DNA of 64,000 nucleotides from Flavobacterium hungaricum (GTDB lineage: Bacteria; Bacteroidota; Bacteroidia; Flavobacteriales; Flavobacteriaceae), in contig NZ_PRDM01000005.1 in assembly GCF_015182285.1 (NCBI RefSeq), positions 186,001 through 250,000 on the forward strand. Reading direction: 5' to 3'. Position numbers and translations under genes: made by a program. This document shows, in pieces, positions 52,277 through 62,289 of the stretch (position 1 is its first letter; every line of letters begins with the position of its first letter). The notes under the pieces were generated by a model, which was not told the origin of the DNA, made no database searches, and saw only the letters and a list, made by a program, of their open reading frames with translations.

Positions 52277-53830
52277 TTAATTTACTGCATCAACCAATCT
52301 TACAAATTCAGATCGATAACCCTCATCGTCGTTTGACAATCCCGATTTTGCCAGTTTTTTAATATCAGAACTTGAACTGTTTGCAATGTATTTTGATTCA
52401 CGCAATTTTAATCCAAACCAAGAAACAGCAGTTGTAAATTTGAAATCGGGAGAACTGCTTTCAAGATCCTTTTTCTTGTCTGCAATTACATTTACTATTT
52501 CAATGCTTTTATTGCCATCAGGTTTTTTATATCTGAATTTCACTGTAGCCAGTTCATCACTGTAATTTGAGTCGTCTTTCTTAGTTTTCGTATATTTTAA
52601 ATCCGATGGTACATAATCACTTTCAACCCCAGTCGGAACAATCTCATAAAGTGCCGTAACTGAATGACCGCTTCCTAATTCACCCGCATCGATTTTGTCA
52701 TTTTTAAAATCTTCGGCATTCAACTTACGGTTTTCATATCCAATTAATCGATAAGCCTGAACGTGTTTCGGATTAAATTCGATTTGAATTTTTACATCTT
52801 TTGCGATAGCAAACATAGAGCCTTTAAACTCTTTACCAAGAAAACGATTTGCTTCCTGAATGTTATCGATGTAAGCATAATTTCCATTTCCTTTATCCGC
52901 TAAGATTTCCATTTTACTGTCTTTGTAATTCCCCATTCCAAAACCTAAAACCGTTAAGAAAACGCCAGATTCTCTTTTCTGTTCAATTAGTTTCAGCATA
53001 TCATCATCAGTTGAAACACCTACATTAAAATCACCATCGGTAGCTATCACTACTCTATTATTGCCTTCTTTAATAAAATTTTGCTGTGCTAATTTGTATG
53101 CTAATTCAATTCCCTCTCCGCCGGCTGTACTTCCGCCCGCGTGCAAATCGTCAAAAGCATCCATAATTTCGTCTTTTTGATCTCCCGAAGTTGGTTCTAA
53201 AACCACTCCAGCCGAACCCGCATAAACCACAATCGAAACTTTATCTATTGGACGCAGTTCTTTTACCAAAATTTTCATTGATTCTTTTAATAGCGGCAAT
53301 TTGTTTTGTTCATCCATCGAACCCGAAACGTCTACCAGAAAAACCAAATTTGATGGCGGTAAATTGGTCATCGGAATATTTTTACCCTGCAGGCCAATTT
53401 TCAGCAGTCTGCTGTTTTTATTCCACGGACAATCGCTGTATTCGGTATTGATAGAAAACGGGTGCTGACCGTCTGGCTGTGGATATTGATATTTAAAAAA
53501 GTTAATCATCTCTTCTACTCGAACAGCATCTTTAGGAACTTTTTGTCCTTCATTTATAAAACGGCGAATATTGGTATAAGAAGCATTATCAACATCTATA
53601 GAAAAAGTAGAGAGCGGTTCTTTGAGCGGTGATTCAAACGCGTTTTCTTCTAACCCAGCATAACTTTCTGTATTAGGTTCGGCAATATATTCTTCTCCTG
53701 AAACAGAGTCTGTAGTTGCTACAGCAACATCGGCATTGTCCAGCATTTCGCCAGTAGCATAATCGGCTTTCTTACAGCCGAAAATAGTAAGTACGAGGAA
53801 TGCCATCATAAAGAAATTAAAATTTCTCAT
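52277..53830 (-). CDS. VWA domain lipoprotein (YfbK-like)
   Basis: A 517-residue lipoprotein: signal MRNFNFFMMAFLVLTIFG followed by Cys-19. An N-terminal YfbK-like domain (STFSIDVDNASYTNIRRFI, then VRVEEMINFFKYQYP) precedes the VWA domain with LVFLVDVSGSMDEQNKLPL (D-x-S-x-S) and VVIATDGDFNVGVSTD. A DUF3520-like C-terminal region follows (KFTTAVSWFGLKLRESKYI). It faces the Bat operon but on the opposite strand, so it may share its biology without being part of the transcript. Probably faces the periplasm. Confidence 0.88.
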   Translation of the reverse strand: MRNFNFFMMAFLVLTIFGCKKADYATGEMLDNADVAVATTDSVSGEEYIAEPNTESYAGLEENAFESPLKEPLSTFSIDVDNASYTNIRRFINEGQKVPKDAVRVEEMINFFKYQYPQPDGQHPFSINTEYSDCPWNKNSRLLKIGLQGKNIPMTNLPPSNLVFLVDVSGSMDEQNKLPLLKESMKILVKELRPIDKVSIVVYAGSAGVVLEPTSGDQKDEIMDAFDDLHAGGSTAGGEGIELAYKLAQQNFIKEGNNRVVIATDGDFNVGVSTDDDMLKLIEQKRESGVFLTVLGFGMGNYKDSKMEILADKGNGNYAYIDNIQEANRFLGKEFKGSMFAIAKDVKIQIEFNPKHVQAYRLIGYENRKLNAEDFKNDKIDAGELGSGHSVTALYEIVPTGVESDYVPSDLKYTKTKKDDSNYSDELATVKFRYKKPDGNKSIEIVNVIADKKKDLESSSPDFKFTTAVSWFGLKLRESKYIANSSSSDIKKLAKSGLSNDDEGYRSEFVRLVDAVN

Positions 53831-54253
53831 AAAGTAAATTTTTTAAAATTAGTAATAGATTTTTGCTTTCAAATAAGGACTAGCATTCCGGATGCACTAG
53901 AAGTAATTATTTGCAATTTTCGAGGATTAAAAATCGTGCCAAAAAATTACAAACGTTTTTCTTACAGGAAACAAAAATTCGTATTTCTATATTTTACAAG
54001 GCATTGCGTGAAGAAATATTTTGTAGAAAGTTTTTTTTCAACACGAATTTACGAACTTTTCTTTAGAAATTGTAAAAAATTAATTCGTGCGATTCCGTGT
54101 AATTCGTGGCAAAAGAAAAATCCATTCAATCCATTTAATCTGTGGCTGAAAATTGATTTACAATATGGGAAATTTTGTGAGAATTTGTGGAATTTGCGGT
54201 AAAAAACAGTTGTAAAACGGTAAAAAAATTCGTGAATTCGTGGCCAAAAAAAC
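53831..54253. other. Intergenic stretch of degenerate repeats, no gene
   Basis: About 420 bp. Contains AATTCGTG-type motifs and fragments of the CCACAGATTAAA palindrome family (near 54140). An 88-codon plus-strand frame has composition like translated noncoding DNA (many Phe, Lys, Asn, Cys) and is not credible. Confidence 0.6.
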
Positions 54254-54826
54254 TCAACGAAAATCGTAAATCTTCTCTGGCGTTACACAGAAATCCAATT
54301 TAATATCCGATTCAAAAACATCATCAATCTGACTTACAGCTTCAAAAAAGGAAAGGCCAATTTTAATTGTTTCAGGTTTACATTTCGCTAGAAATTTATC
54401 ATAAAAACCTTTTCCGTAGCCAATGCGGTTCCCATTACTATCAAAAGCCAGAAGCGGTACAAAAACTACTTCAATTTTAGAAGCCGGAACTTCGATTCCG
54501 TCAACAGGTTCTGGGATATTGTATTCGTTCTTTTTGATTTTAGTATTATCTGTCAAAAGAAAATGTGTCATTTCTCTGGTTTCAAAATCACTTTTTGAGA
54601 TCAGGATTTCTTTATCTTTTCCAGACAGCAGGTGCAGAATATATTCGGTATTTATTTCTTTTTGTTCTTCGATCGGAAGAAAAACATGATAATATGTTTT
54701 ATCCCAAATCGGCATTGTAATTAAAGTATTTGCAATCGACAGGCTTTTCTCTTCTACTTCATCAAAAGAAAGTTCTTTACGAAGACTTTTATATTCTATT
54801 CTAAGTTCTTTTTTACTCGTCGGCAT
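54254..54826 (-). CDS. 5-formyltetrahydrofolate cyclo-ligase
   Basis: Converts 5-formyl-THF to 5,10-methenyl-THF with ATP. 190 residues from MPTSKKELRIEYKSLRK. The ATP/substrate signature is visible in VFVPLLAFDSNGNRIGYGKGFYDKFLAKC, shortened here as GNRIGYGKGFYDKFL. I use the ATG at 54826, which overlaps the upstream gene by 14 bp; a longer frame to 54895 would run well inside that gene. The coupling with an AstE/AspA-like gene is unusual metabolically but common as a pure gene-order link. Confidence 0.9.
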   Translation of the reverse strand: MPTSKKELRIEYKSLRKELSFDEVEEKSLSIANTLITMPIWDKTYYHVFLPIEEQKEINTEYILHLLSGKDKEILISKSDFETREMTHFLLTDNTKIKKNEYNIPEPVDGIEVPASKIEVVFVPLLAFDSNGNRIGYGKGFYDKFLAKCKPETIKIGLSFFEAVSQIDDVFESDIKLDFCVTPEKIYDFR

Positions 54827-55793
54827 TTTCGGTATTACTTTTAGATAAATGATAAATGGCATCGCCTTCATAAACAATCGGCGAATGATTGGCATTAATT
54901 ACGTAACCATCATGAGGGGCTTTTACCTTTTGCTCAAACTTTCCAAACGGATCGGTAATAATCGCTAAGATAGTTCCTTTGGTTACAAATTTCCCAACCA
55001 GATTAAAATCGTGAAGCAGTCCAGAACATTTCGCACGAAGCCAAACCGAATTTTTAATATAAATAGAATCCTGAGGCGCCGGTTCTACTATTTGATTAGA
55101 ATCGAGCATATCTAAATAATGGAGCAAACGTTTTACCCCCAGAACACCTTCATTGGCAATTTCGTTATTGATATCCAGCGATTTTCCGCCTTCAAAAAGC
55201 AGCATTTTTACGTTGGCTGTTTCAGAAGTTTTTCTAAAAGAGCCCGATATATTTTTAGAATACAAAGTAAACGGCGCATTAAAAACATCGGCCAAAACTT
55301 TCAATTCGGGATTATTTTCTGTGATTCTAATCTGCGGCGCATTAAAACGACTTGCCCCGCCGGCATGAAAATCTACTGCATAATCTAAAATCGGCAGAAT
55401 TTCTTCGACAATATGATAGGCAAATCTACTGGCAAGCGAACCTTTTTTGCTTCCCGGAAAAACACGATTTAAGTCGCGGCCGTCTGGAAACTCACGCGAT
55501 TTATTGACAAAACCGTACATATTAATGACCGGAATACAGATAATGGTACCTCGAGAAGGTCTGTTCAATTTTTTACTGATGATCTGACGAACAACTTCGA
55601 CACCGTTAATTTCGTCTCCGTGAATTCCTGCAGAGAATAAAACAGTCGGACCTTCATTTTTAGACCGGCGTACAATTACAGGAATATTAAGTTTGGTTGT
55701 AGTATGCAGCCGAGCAATTTCGACATTTATAGTTCTGTGTTCTCCTGGCAGAATCGATTCGCCAAAAATAACCAATGGGGTATTATTTTTCAT
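54813..55793 (-). CDS. Succinylglutamate desuccinylase/aspartoacylase family zinc hydrolase
   Basis: A 326-residue zinc carboxypeptidase-like hydrolase. Metal ligands are visible in SAGIHGDEINGVE (His and Glu) and AVDFHAGGASRF (His), with NMYGFVNKSREFPDGRDLNR carrying the Arg/Asn substrate residues. The C-terminal ~90 residues (WLRAKCSGLLHDFNLVGKFV ...) look like a barrel-sandwich extension (biotinyl-like hairpin: KVKAPHDGYVINANHSPIVY). Family members remove acyl groups from amino acids; the true substrate is unknown. The next gene overlaps by 14 bp. Confidence 0.87.
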   Translation of the reverse strand: MKNNTPLVIFGESILPGEHRTINVEIARLHTTTKLNIPVIVRRSKNEGPTVLFSAGIHGDEINGVEVVRQIISKKLNRPSRGTIICIPVINMYGFVNKSREFPDGRDLNRVFPGSKKGSLASRFAYHIVEEILPILDYAVDFHAGGASRFNAPQIRITENNPELKVLADVFNAPFTLYSKNISGSFRKTSETANVKMLLFEGGKSLDINNEIANEGVLGVKRLLHYLDMLDSNQIVEPAPQDSIYIKNSVWLRAKCSGLLHDFNLVGKFVTKGTILAIITDPFGKFEQKVKAPHDGYVINANHSPIVYEGDAIYHLSKSNTENADE

Positions 55794-55929
55794 CTGGAAT
55801 TATAAAAGCTAAATATAGAAATTATTCTTTTGATTTCGTAAATTTGAAACTAATTCAATGTTAAGCTTCTTTTAGAAATCGGAATGGTTTTTGAAAAAGC
55901 TTTTCGACTATCTCCAGAAATAAAACAGA

Positions 55930-57729
55930 ATGCAAAAGCCGGCCTTAGATCTTCAAATTTTAACCTTGCCAGACAATCCAGGTGTTTATCAATATTATGA
56001 TAAAGACGGGAAAATCCTGTATGTGGGCAAAGCCAAAAATTTAAAAAAACGGGTTTCATCATACTTTAATAAAATTCACGATACTGCCAAAACGAATGTT
56101 CTGGTCAAAAAAATCGTGACGATCAAACACATTGTAGTTCCAACAGAAACCGATGCTCTTTTATTAGAAAATAATTTAATCAAAACGTTGCAGCCGCGTT
56201 ATAACGTCTTGCTTCGAGATGACAAAACGTATCCGTGGATCTGCATTAAAAAAGAACCATTTTCCAGAATATTTTTAACCCGAAGAATGGTCAAAGACGG
56301 ATCCGAATATTTTGGTCCGTATACCAATTTCAAGATGGTTTACACAATCTTGGATTTAATTAAAGAACTCTATCCGCTTAGAACCTGTAATTACGATTTA
56401 AGCGAATCAAATATCAATTCGGGCAAATTTAAAGTTTGTCTGGAATATCATATTGGCAACTGCAAAGGACCTTGCGAAGGCTTGGAACCTTTGGAAGAAT
56501 ACCAAAGACAAGTCAATGCAATCCGCGAAATCTTGAAAGGAAACTTCAAAGAAAGTTTAAAAGATTTCAAGAAATTGATGACCAATTATGCGCAGAACCT
56601 TCAGTTTGAAGAAGCGCAAAAGATCAAAGAAAAAATTGATATTCTCGAGAATTATCAATCCAAATCAACCATCATCAATCCGAAGATTACCAACATTGAC
56701 GTTTTCTCGATTGTGTCTGACGAAAGTGCGGCGTATGTCAACTTTCTGCAGATTTCCCATGGTTCCATAATTCGATCGCACACTTTAGACATCAAGAAAA
56801 AGCTGGACGAAAGCGACGAAGAATTATTAGAGCTGGCAATTGTAGAACTTCGCGAACGGTTTCAATTATTATCTAAAGAAATTATTGTTCCGTTTGAAAT
56901 GAATTTGGGTGAGAACATTAAAGTCACCGTTCCGCAGCTCGGAGACAAAAAACAGATTTTAGATTTATCCATCAGAAATGCCAAATTCTATCGCATCGAA
57001 CAATTAAAACAATTGCAGATTGTAGACCCCGATCGTCACGTAAACCGAATCATGGCGCAGATGCAGAAAGATCTACGCCTTCCTGTTGAGCCCCGCCATA
57101 TAGAATGTTTTGACAACTCGAATATTCAGGGAACCAATCCCGTTGCGGCCTGCGTTGTTTTTAAAGACGGAAAACCAAGTAAAAAAGATTATCGCCATTT
57201 TAACGTTAAAACCGTTGAAGGTCCCGACGACTTTGCCTCGATGACCGAGATTGTAGGCCGTCGTTATAAAAGATTGTTAGAAGAAAACGAGCCTTTACCG
57301 CAGTTGATTATTATTGATGGAGGAAAAGGACAGCTTTCTGCCGCTTTAAAAAGTATTGACGAATTAGGATTAAGAGGAAAAGTCACTATTATCGGAATTG
57401 CAAAACGTCTCGAAGAATTATTTTACCCAGGAGATTCTATTCCTCTCTATTTAGATAAAAGATCAGAAACCTTAAAAGTAATTCAGCAATTACGAAACGA
57501 AGCGCACCGATTCGGAATCACCTTTCACCGTGACAAACGAAGCAAAGCCGCGCTCAATTCTTCTGTAGAAAGTATTCCGGGAATCGGCGAAAAAACAATG
57601 CTTGCTTTAATCCAGCATTTTAAAAGTGTCAAACGATTAAAATTGGCAACAGAACAAGAAATTACTGCTGTTGTCGGCGTTTCAAGAGCTAAGAAAATTG
57701 TAAACTTTTATCACAGCAAACCTAATTAA
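55930..57729 (+). CDS. uvrC: Excinuclease ABC subunit C
   Basis: A 599-residue nucleotide-excision repair nuclease. The GIY-YIG domain begins at residue ~15 (NPGVYQYYDKDGKILYVGKA), the UVR motif that binds UvrB is near 200-235 (FEEAQKIKEKIDILENYQ), the central RNase H-like endonuclease has ECFDNSNIQGTNPVAACVVF and IIIDGGKGQLSAAL, and the C-terminal helix-hairpin-helix is VESIPGIGEKTMLALIQHF. All the parts of a working UvrC are present. The TTG-started gene immediately follows. Confidence 0.95.
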   Translation: MQKPALDLQILTLPDNPGVYQYYDKDGKILYVGKAKNLKKRVSSYFNKIHDTAKTNVLVKKIVTIKHIVVPTETDALLLENNLIKTLQPRYNVLLRDDKTYPWICIKKEPFSRIFLTRRMVKDGSEYFGPYTNFKMVYTILDLIKELYPLRTCNYDLSESNINSGKFKVCLEYHIGNCKGPCEGLEPLEEYQRQVNAIREILKGNFKESLKDFKKLMTNYAQNLQFEEAQKIKEKIDILENYQSKSTIINPKITNIDVFSIVSDESAAYVNFLQISHGSIIRSHTLDIKKKLDESDEELLELAIVELRERFQLLSKEIIVPFEMNLGENIKVTVPQLGDKKQILDLSIRNAKFYRIEQLKQLQIVDPDRHVNRIMAQMQKDLRLPVEPRHIECFDNSNIQGTNPVAACVVFKDGKPSKKDYRHFNVKTVEGPDDFASMTEIVGRRYKRLLEENEPLPQLIIIDGGKGQLSAALKSIDELGLRGKVTIIGIAKRLEELFYPGDSIPLYLDKRSETLKVIQQLRNEAHRFGITFHRDKRSKAALNSSVESIPGIGEKTMLALIQHFKSVKRLKLATEQEITAVVGVSRAKKIVNFYHSKPN

Positions 57730-58266
57730 TTGATTTTGAAGAACTATTTTTTATCTATTTTTTTAATGCTTGTTTTTTCTATTTCACATAGTCAAAACAC
57801 TATTTCCATTATACAAAAAGATAAAAGTAAAATCACCATCAGCTTGAATTCAGACCCGAACGATAGCGAAATACCGGTGCAGACACTAGATATAAAAAAC
57901 TCCAAAAACAATTACATTCAAGTGGCAAGTCTCGAAGCTTCTGTAACCGGAAAACCATCACATTTAACCGCTGACGATTATAATTTTGACGGTTACACAG
58001 ATTTTGCATGTTTTTATTCAGACGACGGAATGGGAGTATACAACATTTATCAGCTCTTTATTTTTAATCCCAAGACAAAACAATTTGATTATTTACACTT
58101 TCCTGCAGGATCCGATGCCAAATGCGGTATGTTTTGTGATGTAAAAATTGACAAGATCAAAAAGACGTTTTCATCAAGTTGCAGAGGCGGTGCAAGATGG
58201 CACACCGATGTATGGAAATTCAACAAAAACAAGAAATTAATCTTAATTAACGATAAAAGAAATTAA
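57730..58266 (+). CDS. Small secreted protein with an XAC2610/VCBS-like motif (178 aa)
   Basis: No common ATG precedes the signal peptide; translation must start at TTG 57730 or the second TTG at 57736 (M-KNYFLSIFLMLVFSISHSQ), with the first lying directly on the uvrC stop. After the signal peptide, residues ~78-95 (LTADDYNFDGYTDFACFY) match the D-x-N-x-D-G-x-x-D pattern of FG-GAP/XAC2610-type calcium sites. A Cys pair (CGMFCDV) follows. A periplasmic or surface binding role is likely but unknown. Confidence 0.65.
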   Translation: MILKNYFLSIFLMLVFSISHSQNTISIIQKDKSKITISLNSDPNDSEIPVQTLDIKNSKNNYIQVASLEASVTGKPSHLTADDYNFDGYTDFACFYSDDGMGVYNIYQLFIFNPKTKQFDYLHFPAGSDAKCGMFCDVKIDKIKKTFSSSCRGGARWHTDVWKFNKNKKLILINDKRN

Positions 58267-58329
58267 AAGAAAATTGACAAAATAAGTTCAATAATATTTC
58301 CGACTTTTACAAAATTAACAAACGTATTT

Positions 58330-60687
58330 ATGCGCCTATTCCAGCTGTCCATTACAAATACTCGGTCAAAAGGATTTTTTTCCAAATCCAAAAAAGGAGC
58401 TTCTTGGGTCGCTCTTTTTTGTCAGGAAAAAATAACCTTTTGCCACTCGCAGTTTTCCATTTCCATCTGGGGCGTAACACCACTTATTTTAATAATGGCT
58501 TTTTTATTTTCTCAGGAAACATTTTCTCAGGAAATAAAAAAAGACAGTGTCAAAAGACCTAAAATCGGATTGGTATTAAGCGGCGGCGGCGCCAAAGGTT
58601 TTGCACACATCGGAGTTTTAAAAGTTCTGGAAGAAGCCGGAATCAAAATTGATTACATCGGAGGTACCAGCATGGGTTCTATCATCGGCGGACTTTATGC
58701 TTCTGGCTACAATGCTACACAGATCGATTCTATTTTTAAAAAAACCAATTTTGACGAATTAATAAACGATTATATTCCGCGATCTTCTAAGAATTTCTAC
58801 GGAAAACGCAACGACGAATTGTACGCCATTGTACTTCCGTTCAGCAATTTAAGAGTAGGGATTCCAGAAGCTCTTTCTAAAGGAATGTACAATTACAATC
58901 TGCTGAGCAGTCTTACCAGAAATGTTCGCCATGTCCGCGATTTCAATCAGCTGCCGACACCTTTTTTATGTATCGGAACTAATATTGAAACCGGCGAAGA
59001 AGTTTTGCTTAATAAAGGAAACCTGGTTCAGGCCATGATGGCAAGTGCTGCTTTTCCGTCCCTGTTTACTCCCGTAGAAATCGACGGCAATTTGTTAGTC
59101 GACGGAGGCGTTGTGAATAATTATCCAATCAAAGAGGTTCGAAATCTTGGAGCAGACATCATTATTGGTGTTGATGTTCAGGACGATCTAATGAAAAGGA
59201 AAAACCTCAAAAATGCTACCCGTATCTTGGTTCAGATCACCAATCTGCAATCAATTGATAAAATGAAAAATAAGATCAAAAATACCGACGTTTATATCAA
59301 ACCCGATATTCGTGATTTTGGTGTAATTTCATTTGATAAAGGGGAAGAAATTATCCGAAAAGGTGAAGAAGCTGCTTTTGCGGTTTATGAAAAAATTAAA
59401 GCATTGGTTCCGGAAACCGAATTTTACAAAAAACCAAAATTAGAATTGGTCAGCGATACACTGCAGATAAAAAAGATCAATACAGACATGCTGGACAATT
59501 ACACCAAAGAATATATTCGTGGAAAATTGCGATTTAAACCAGGAAGCACCATTACCTACAAAGATCTGAAAACCGGAATCAACAATCTTGATGCCACTCA
59601 GAATTTTAGTGCTATTTCGTATTGTCTCCAGCCAAACGGAAATGCAGACGATTTGGATTTGGTTTTAAAAGAAAATCCAACACAAACCTATTTAAAACTA
59701 GGTTTACATTATGACGGACTTTATAAAAGCGGGATTTTACTCAATCTGACGCATAAAAAAACATTCTTAAAAAACGATGTTACTTCGCTGGACATTATTT
59801 TAGGGGATAATTTCAGATATGATTTTAACTATTATGTCGAAAACGGATTTAACATCAGTTTTGGTTTCCGCTCGAGATTAAATCAGTTCAATCGAAATGT
59901 AACCACCAGTTTGAGTAATCTGATAACTGGAAATCCAGGTGTAAGTTTAATCAATGTTGATTTTATGGACATCAACAATCAGGCTTATTTTCAAACCATC
60001 TTTGTACAGAAATTTTTAATGGGAGGCGGATTAGAATATAAGTACTTAAAAATAAATTCGCCAACATTGGCAAACGAAGAAAACATAATTGATAAGAGTA
60101 ATTATTTTAGCGCATTCGCTTATTTAAAATACGACTCGTTAGATGAGAAATATTATCCAAGTTCTGGGGTTTATTTTTCTACCGATCTGCAAACCTATCT
60201 CACATCTTCGGATTACACCAATACGTTTAAACCGTTTTCTATGGTCAAAGCGGAGCTTTCTTTTGTCAACAAACTGTTTACAAAAGCCACTTTTAAAATC
60301 GAAGCCGACGCAGGTTTCACATTTGGAAACAACAGTGTACGGTTTTTTGATTATATCTTAGGCGGTTACGGCTACAGCAAAATAAACAACTTCAATTACT
60401 TTTACGGTTACGACTTTTTGAGCATTGCAGGAAATAGTTTTATAAAAACGGGAATTACCTTAGATTACGAAATACTGAAAAAAAATCATATTAATCTTTC
60501 TGCCAATTTTGCCAACTTAGGAAATGATATTTTCTCGGGTGTAGACTGGATTTCGATGCCAAAATATACAGGTTATGCGGTTGGTTACGGATTAGAAACT
60601 ATAATTGGCCCTATCGAAATTAAACAATCTTGGTCGCCAGAAATGTCAAGAGGCTTTACTTGGTTCAGCATTGGTTTCTTATTTTAA
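58330..60687 (+). CDS. Patatin-like phospholipase with C-terminal outer membrane barrel
   Basis: The patatin catalytic domain has SGGGAKGFAHIGVL (oxyanion Gly-rich loop), GGTSMGSIIGGLYAS (Ser nucleophile in G-x-S-x-G) and LLVDGGVVNNYP (Asp of DGG). A POTRA-like part (residues ~375-450) and a beta-barrel similar to BamA/Omp85 (~455-785) finish the protein, as in PlpD. So it is probably an autotransported or surface lipase. The first ATG gives a 67-residue leader containing a hairpin-like sequence, so the true start is doubtful; relatives have a short signal peptide. See findings. Confidence 0.82.
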   Translation: MRLFQLSITNTRSKGFFSKSKKGASWVALFCQEKITFCHSQFSISIWGVTPLILIMAFLFSQETFSQEIKKDSVKRPKIGLVLSGGGAKGFAHIGVLKVLEEAGIKIDYIGGTSMGSIIGGLYASGYNATQIDSIFKKTNFDELINDYIPRSSKNFYGKRNDELYAIVLPFSNLRVGIPEALSKGMYNYNLLSSLTRNVRHVRDFNQLPTPFLCIGTNIETGEEVLLNKGNLVQAMMASAAFPSLFTPVEIDGNLLVDGGVVNNYPIKEVRNLGADIIIGVDVQDDLMKRKNLKNATRILVQITNLQSIDKMKNKIKNTDVYIKPDIRDFGVISFDKGEEIIRKGEEAAFAVYEKIKALVPETEFYKKPKLELVSDTLQIKKINTDMLDNYTKEYIRGKLRFKPGSTITYKDLKTGINNLDATQNFSAISYCLQPNGNADDLDLVLKENPTQTYLKLGLHYDGLYKSGILLNLTHKKTFLKNDVTSLDIILGDNFRYDFNYYVENGFNISFGFRSRLNQFNRNVTTSLSNLITGNPGVSLINVDFMDINNQAYFQTIFVQKFLMGGGLEYKYLKINSPTLANEENIIDKSNYFSAFAYLKYDSLDEKYYPSSGVYFSTDLQTYLTSSDYTNTFKPFSMVKAELSFVNKLFTKATFKIEADAGFTFGNNSVRFFDYILGGYGYSKINNFNYFYGYDFLSIAGNSFIKTGITLDYEILKKNHINLSANFANLGNDIFSGVDWISMPKYTGYAVGYGLETIIGPIEIKQSWSPEMSRGFTWFSIGFLF

Positions 60688-60972
60688 GAAAGAATTATTT
60701 TTCGTATCATTTTAGCGTTAAAACCAAATATTTTAAAATAAATTAATGCTAAAAAAATGTGATTTATAATTTTAATTAATAAAAATTACGATATTTGTTG
60801 TGATGAAAACAAAATGGACAGGTTTATTGGAGTATCTTCAATTTCTCATCAAGAGAAATCCGGAGTAATACTATCGAATTGAATAATTAGCTTTTTAGAA
60901 AATAAGCTGATTATCTGTTCACAATTTACATTTTCTAATTATCTAATTTATAAATTATCTAATTGAAAAGCC
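60688..60972. other. Intergenic region upstream of hmgA
   Basis: 285 bp, AT-rich. Contains a 21-codon frame (60803-60868, MKTKWTGLLEYLQ...) and repeats of TCTAATTATCTAATTT that return around 62150-62290 and 62690. No larger gene. Confidence 0.5.
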
Positions 60973-62130
60973 ATGCCATTATATCACAAACTCGGAGATT
61001 TTCCGCAAAAGAGACACACCCAATTCGAAAAGCCAGAAGGCGGTTTTTACTACGAACAATTATTTGGAACCGAAGGTTTTCACGGACATTCTTCATTGTC
61101 CTATCATGTACACAGACCAACACAGGTCAAAGAAATTTTAAATTCGTATTCGGTTGAACCTAAAATTGCAATCGGAAAAAATATAAAATCATTATTATTT
61201 AAAGGTTTTGAATTGAAACCTGAAAACGACTTTTTGGACAGCCGTAAAGCCATGCTGGTCAATAAAGACTGTATTATTGGTTTGGCCGCTCCAAAAGAAT
61301 CGCTTCGAAATTACTTCTACAAAAATGCCGATGCAGACGAAATGCTTTTCATTCATAGAGGAAAAGGAAAACTACGCACCATGCTCGGAAATATTCCTTT
61401 TGAATATGGCGATTATTTGATTATTCCGCGAGGCGTCATTTACCAAATTGAATTTGATACAGAAGACAATCGATTATTTTATGTAGAATCGTATTCTCCT
61501 TTTTATACTCCAAAACGATATAAAAACCAATCGGGTCAGCATTTAGAACATTCGCCTTTTTGCGAACGTGATTTTATTCTGCCAAACGAATTGGAAACGC
61601 ATGATGAAAAAGGTGATTTTTTAATTAAAATCAAAAAAGAAGGAATGATTCATGAAGTCGTTTATGCCACACATCCGTTTGACGTTGTGGGCTGGGACGG
61701 TTACAATTTCCCATACGGATTCTCGATTCATAATTTTGAACCGATCACAGGACGCGTTCACCAACCGCCTCCTGTACATCAAACTTTTGAAACGGCTGCT
61801 TTTGTCGTTTGTTCGTTCTGCCCTAGACTTTACGATTATCATCCAAAAGCCATCCCAGCGCCGTACAATCACAGCAACATAGATTCTGACGAAGTACTTT
61901 ATTATGTAGACGGAGATTTTATGAGCCGTAACAACATTGAGCAAGGCCACATTACTTTGCACCCAAAGGGAATTCCGCACGGACCGGCACCTGGTGCAAT
62001 GGAACGCAGTATTGGTCACAAAGAAACTCAGGAATTAGCAGTTATGGTTGATACTTTCAGACCATTAATGGTTACTGAGGAAGCAATGGGACTTGATGAT
62101 GGACAGTACTATAAATCTTGGTGTGAATAA
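60973..62130 (+). CDS. hmgA: Homogentisate 1,2-dioxygenase
   Basis: Opens the ring of homogentisate to maleylacetoacetate in tyrosine and phenylalanine degradation. 385 residues. The Fe(II)-binding site lies in FSIHNFEPITGRVHQPPPVH and later GPAPGAMERSIGH; VVGWDGYNFPYGF is characteristic of the family. Together with hpd 586 bp downstream, it encodes two consecutive steps. The short four-helix-bundle gene between them is an insertion into this pair. Confidence 0.92.
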   Translation: MPLYHKLGDFPQKRHTQFEKPEGGFYYEQLFGTEGFHGHSSLSYHVHRPTQVKEILNSYSVEPKIAIGKNIKSLLFKGFELKPENDFLDSRKAMLVNKDCIIGLAAPKESLRNYFYKNADADEMLFIHRGKGKLRTMLGNIPFEYGDYLIIPRGVIYQIEFDTEDNRLFYVESYSPFYTPKRYKNQSGQHLEHSPFCERDFILPNELETHDEKGDFLIKIKKEGMIHEVVYATHPFDVVGWDGYNFPYGFSIHNFEPITGRVHQPPPVHQTFETAAFVVCSFCPRLYDYHPKAIPAPYNHSNIDSDEVLYYVDGDFMSRNNIEQGHITLHPKGIPHGPAPGAMERSIGHKETQELAVMVDTFRPLMVTEEAMGLDDGQYYKSWCE

Positions 62131-62289
62131 TGAGTCAATGTGTCAATTTGATAATTAGATAATTTATAAGTTAGAAAATATGACAATTTCTAATGAGATT
62201 AAAAAGTAGTCTTTGGATTACAAATGTTATATTTGCCAAGCATAATAATTTATCTCATTTACACATTTTCTAATTATCAAATTAAACAA

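Noticed and set aside
53936..54202. 88-codon frame between the VWA lipoprotein and the cyclo-ligase gene
   Set aside because: Lies in degenerate repeats and has an unusual composition; no homologue evident.
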